Origin: Streptomyces davaonensis JCM 4913
GTDB taxonomy: Bacteria; Actinomycetota; Actinomycetes; Streptomycetales; Streptomycetaceae
Direction of reading: 5' to 3'
DNA length: 64,000 nucleotides
NCBI RefSeq assembly: GCF_000349325.1
Contig: NC_020504.1
Coordinates: 5,056,053-5,120,052, forward strand
Shown: piece by piece, positions 62,257 to 64,000 of the stretch
How positions within the stretch are numbered: the first letter of the stretch is position 1
How the letters are laid out: every line of letters begins with the position of its first letter
Translations under genes and position numbers: made by a program
The notes under the pieces: generated by a model
The model's database searches: none
Seen by the model: the letters and a program-made list of their open reading frames with translations, nothing else
Told to the model about the DNA's origin: nothing

Positions 62257-63151
62257 GCTGCGCCGTCGCCTCCATGGCGATCTGCTCGAAGACCTTCTCG
62301 TCCGTGGCGAAGTCGGAGTCCGGGATCGGCCAGTGGACCACGATCTCGGTGAAGCCCAGCTCGCGGTGGCGGCCCGCGAAGTCCACGAACGCGTCCAGGG
62401 ACTGAAGCGGACGGGTCCGGTCGGGGGTGAAACCGGTGAGCAGGACCTTGTCCATCGCGGCCACGTCCCGGCCGATCGCGGCGCAGGCGTCGGCGAGCTT
62501 CTCGACCTGTCCGCGAATGGCTTGAACCGACTGTTCAGGAGTGCCGTTCTCGTACAGCTTCGGGTCGCCCGTGGTCACCCAGGCCTGTCCGTGGCGGGCG
62601 GCGAGCCGCAGTCCGCGCGGGCCGGTCGCGGCGATCGCGAAGGGCAGCCGGGGGCGCTGGACGCAGCCGGGGATGTTGCGGGCCTCGTGGGCGGAGTAGA
62701 AGTCGCCCTCGTAGGAGACGGCGTCCTCGGTGAGGAGGCGGTCCAGGAGCGGGACGAACTCGGCGAGCCGGTCGGCGCGCTCGCGCGGGGTCCAGGGTTC
62801 CTGGCCGAGGGCGGTGGCGTCGAAGCCGGTGCCGCCGGCGCCGATGCCGAGGGTGATCCGGCCGCCGGAGATGTCGTCGAGGGAGATCAGGTCCTTGGCG
62901 AGGGTCACCGGGTGCCGGAAGTTCGGCGAGGTCACCAGGGTGCCGAGCCGGAGATGATCGGTGACGGCCGCGGCGGCGGTCAGGGTGGGCACGGCACCGA
63001 ACCACGGGCCGTCCCGGAAGCTGCGCCAGGACAGGTGGTCGTAGGTGTAGGCGGTGTGGAAGCCGAGCTGTTCCGCCCGCTGCCAAGCCTCACGGCCCCC
63101 CTCGTGCCAGCGGCGGTACGGGAGGATCACGGTGCTCAGACGCAGACTCAT
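62249..63151 (-). CDS. LLM-class F420-dependent oxidoreductase
   Basis: 300 residues of the luciferase-like monooxygenase fold ([45 protein letters not shown], then [18 protein letters not shown]), the group that uses F420 or FMN. The substrate is unknown. No ribosome binding site; TACGCT (63163-63158) ends 6 bases before the ATG, so the mRNA is probably leaderless. A longer start at 63196 would include the parS site and is unlikely. Confidence 0.9.
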   Translation of the reverse strand: MSLRLSTVILPYRRWHEGGREAWQRAEQLGFHTAYTYDHLSWRSFRDGPWFGAVPTLTAAAAVTDHLRLGTLVTSPNFRHPVTLAKDLISLDDISGGRITLGIGAGGTGFDATALGQEPWTPRERADRLAEFVPLLDRLLTEDAVSYEGDFYSAHEARNIPGCVQRPRLPFAIAATGPRGLRLAARHGQAWVTTGDPKLYENGTPEQSVQAIRGQVEKLADACAAIGRDVAAMDKVLLTGFTPDRTRPLQSLDAFVDFAGRHRELGFTEIVVHWPIPDSDFATDEKVFEQIAMEATAQLK

Positions 63152-63176
63152 GATTCGAGCGTATGCGGCCGAATGG

Positions 63177-63190
63177 GTTTCACGTGAAAC
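63177..63190. other. parS centromere site
   Basis: Perfect GTTTCACGTGAAAC between the oxidoreductase and 2'-phosphotransferase genes, 3 bp after the stop of the latter. Confidence 0.95.
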
Positions 63191-63192
63191 GG

Positions 63193-63780
63193 TCACTGTG
63201 TGCCGTGGCGTGACTCCGGAAAGCGCAGGTACTCGGGGGGAACGGCCTGAGTCAGCCAGACGCCGTTCGCGCTGACGTGGAAGACATGGCCGTCGCGGTG
63301 CATGGCGCCGCTGTCGACCGCGAGGACGACCGGACGACCCCTGCGGGCGCCCACCCGGGTCGCGGTCTCCCGGTCGGCCGACAGATGGACGTCATGGCGG
63401 TTCATCGGCCGCAGGCCCTCCGTGCGGATCGCGTCCAGGGAGCGGGCCACCGTGCCGTGGTACAGGTACGGCGGCGGGGTCGCCGGGGGCAGGCCCAGCT
63501 CGACCTCGATGCTGTGGCCCTGGCTGGCCCGGATGCGGGTGCCGTCGATGGCGAAGCGGCGTTTGTCGTTCGTGGCGACCACGTGGTCCAGCTCTTGTCT
63601 GGTGAACCGGAAGCCGTGGGCCGTCGCCGCGGCGATGAGGGTGTCGATCTCCACCCAGCCGCCCTCGTCGAGGGTGAGGCCGATGCGCTCGGGCTGGTGC
63701 CGGAGGTGCTTGGAGAGGTACTTCGACACCCGTACCGTGCGGCGCTCGTCCGGGGTCCGTTCCGGGGGTCTCTCGTTCAT
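63193..63780 (-). CDS. kptA: RNA 2'-phosphotransferase (Tpt1/KptA)
   Basis: 195 residues of the KptA/Tpt1 family, with the Arg-His-Arg-Arg signature spread over SKYLSKHLRHQP (about 20-31), YLYHGTVARSLDAI (about 120), MNRHDVHLSAD (about 140) and GARRGRPVVLAVD. It transfers an RNA 2'-phosphate to NAD; the bacterial role is unclear because tRNA splicing is absent. The ATG at 63780 has only a weak GAGCGG. Two or three DnaA-box-like sites lie 60-110 bp upstream of its start. Confidence 0.92.
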   Translation of the reverse strand: MNERPPERTPDERRTVRVSKYLSKHLRHQPERIGLTLDEGGWVEIDTLIAAATAHGFRFTRQELDHVVATNDKRRFAIDGTRIRASQGHSIEVELGLPPATPPPYLYHGTVARSLDAIRTEGLRPMNRHDVHLSADRETATRVGARRGRPVVLAVDSGAMHRDGHVFHVSANGVWLTQAVPPEYLRFPESRHGTQ

Positions 63781-64000
63781 CCGCTCAGGGTGGCGGGAGA
63801 GACCCGAATCACGCGAATGATTTTGCCGACGATGTTTGGTCCACAGCCAAGTGCGGTTATCCACAGGGGAATTGGCAGTTCTGTGGACAACGAGCCGCCG
63901 ATACAAGGGGTTTCGTCAAGATCCGTTGACGCGCGGAACGTTGGCGAACTCCCTTGTCACATCGGCGGCTTGACCCGTGCGAGCCTCCGCAGCGCCCCCG
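63781..64000. other. Intergenic region at the window end
   Basis: 220 bp with no gene to the window edge. Besides the DnaA-box-like cluster it contains an inverted repeat CGTCAA (63914-63919)/TTGACG (63926-63931). Confidence 0.5.
63837..63890. promoter_or_regulatory. Second cluster of DnaA-box-like sites
   Basis: TGGTCCACA (63837-63845), TTATCCACA (63857-63865) and, on the minus strand, TTGTCCACA (63890-63882), the last an exact Streptomyces DnaA box. Three within 54 bp. Confidence 0.6.

Overview
The window is a stretch of the conserved core of a Streptomyces chromosome, close to the replication origin. Reasons: very high G+C with strong GC bias at third codon positions; the sporulation pair ssgR-ssgA; the order trxA-trxB-anti-sigma-sigM-pseudokinase-murJ-DUF6049-pcnA, which is the actinobacterial order I know from the origin region (Rv3914-Rv3907c in M. 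tuberculosis, the SCO3889 region in S. coelicolor); rpsF-ssb-rpsR-rplI and dnaB; and a dense array of the ParB centromere site parS. I count 12 perfect copies of the 14-bp parS GTTTCACGTGAAAC and 2 one-mismatch copies, spread over the whole window (414-63190). I see no rRNA, tRNA, insertion sequence, prophage, CRISPR array or biosynthetic cluster.

Layout. 1-3.7 kb: end of an acetyltransferase, the thioredoxin system (behind a textbook sigma-R promoter) and the ECF sigma factor SigM with its membrane anti-sigma factor. 3.8-12 kb: envelope genes (pseudokinase, MurJ lipid II flippase, DUF6049 protein) and the divergent CCA-adding/poly(A) polymerase family gene. 12-15.8 kb: small membrane protein, MFS exporter, inositol-1-phosphate synthase (first step towards mycothiol) and a PadR regulator with a clear operator. 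16-23.4 kb: cell-wall group: class A PBP, GT-C mannosyltransferase-like protein, FemX, alanine-racemase-like protein. 23.5-28.8 kb: S6, SSB, S18, L9, a MATE exporter and the replicative helicase DnaB. The ssb operon and dnaB share a promoter motif of the RecA-independent (PafBC-type) DNA-damage class. 28.8-40.5 kb: mixed metabolism and regulation (RibD-like reductase, beta-lactamase-fold hydrolase, GNATs, MarR/MFS pair, HAD phosphatase, flavohaemoglobin, Nudix, LysR, and a YvlD-type membrane protein/tyrosine phosphatase/PLP lyase operon). 40.5-44.4 kb: cupin, DUF5326, ssgR-ssgA, YibE/F. 44.4-46.5 kb: TPP riboswitch and thiC. 46.5-52.4 kb: HxlR, NTF2-like, TerD-VWA fusion, calcineurin-like phosphatase, LacI. 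52.7-60.2 kb: HisC-type aminotransferase and cydA-cydB-cydCD behind a Rex operator. 60.2-63.8 kb: M23 peptidase, HAD phosphatase, F420-type oxidoreductase, RNA 2'-phosphotransferase.

The most interesting signals lie outside the ordinary gene list: parS sites placed inside terminator-like palindromes, inside an anti-sigma coding sequence, across the cydCD start codon and inside the TPP riboswitch insert; two DnaA-box clusters, one upstream of dnaB; a shared DNA-damage-type promoter; and four tandem duplications of 20-22 bp at gene 3' ends, three of which repeat the stop codon.
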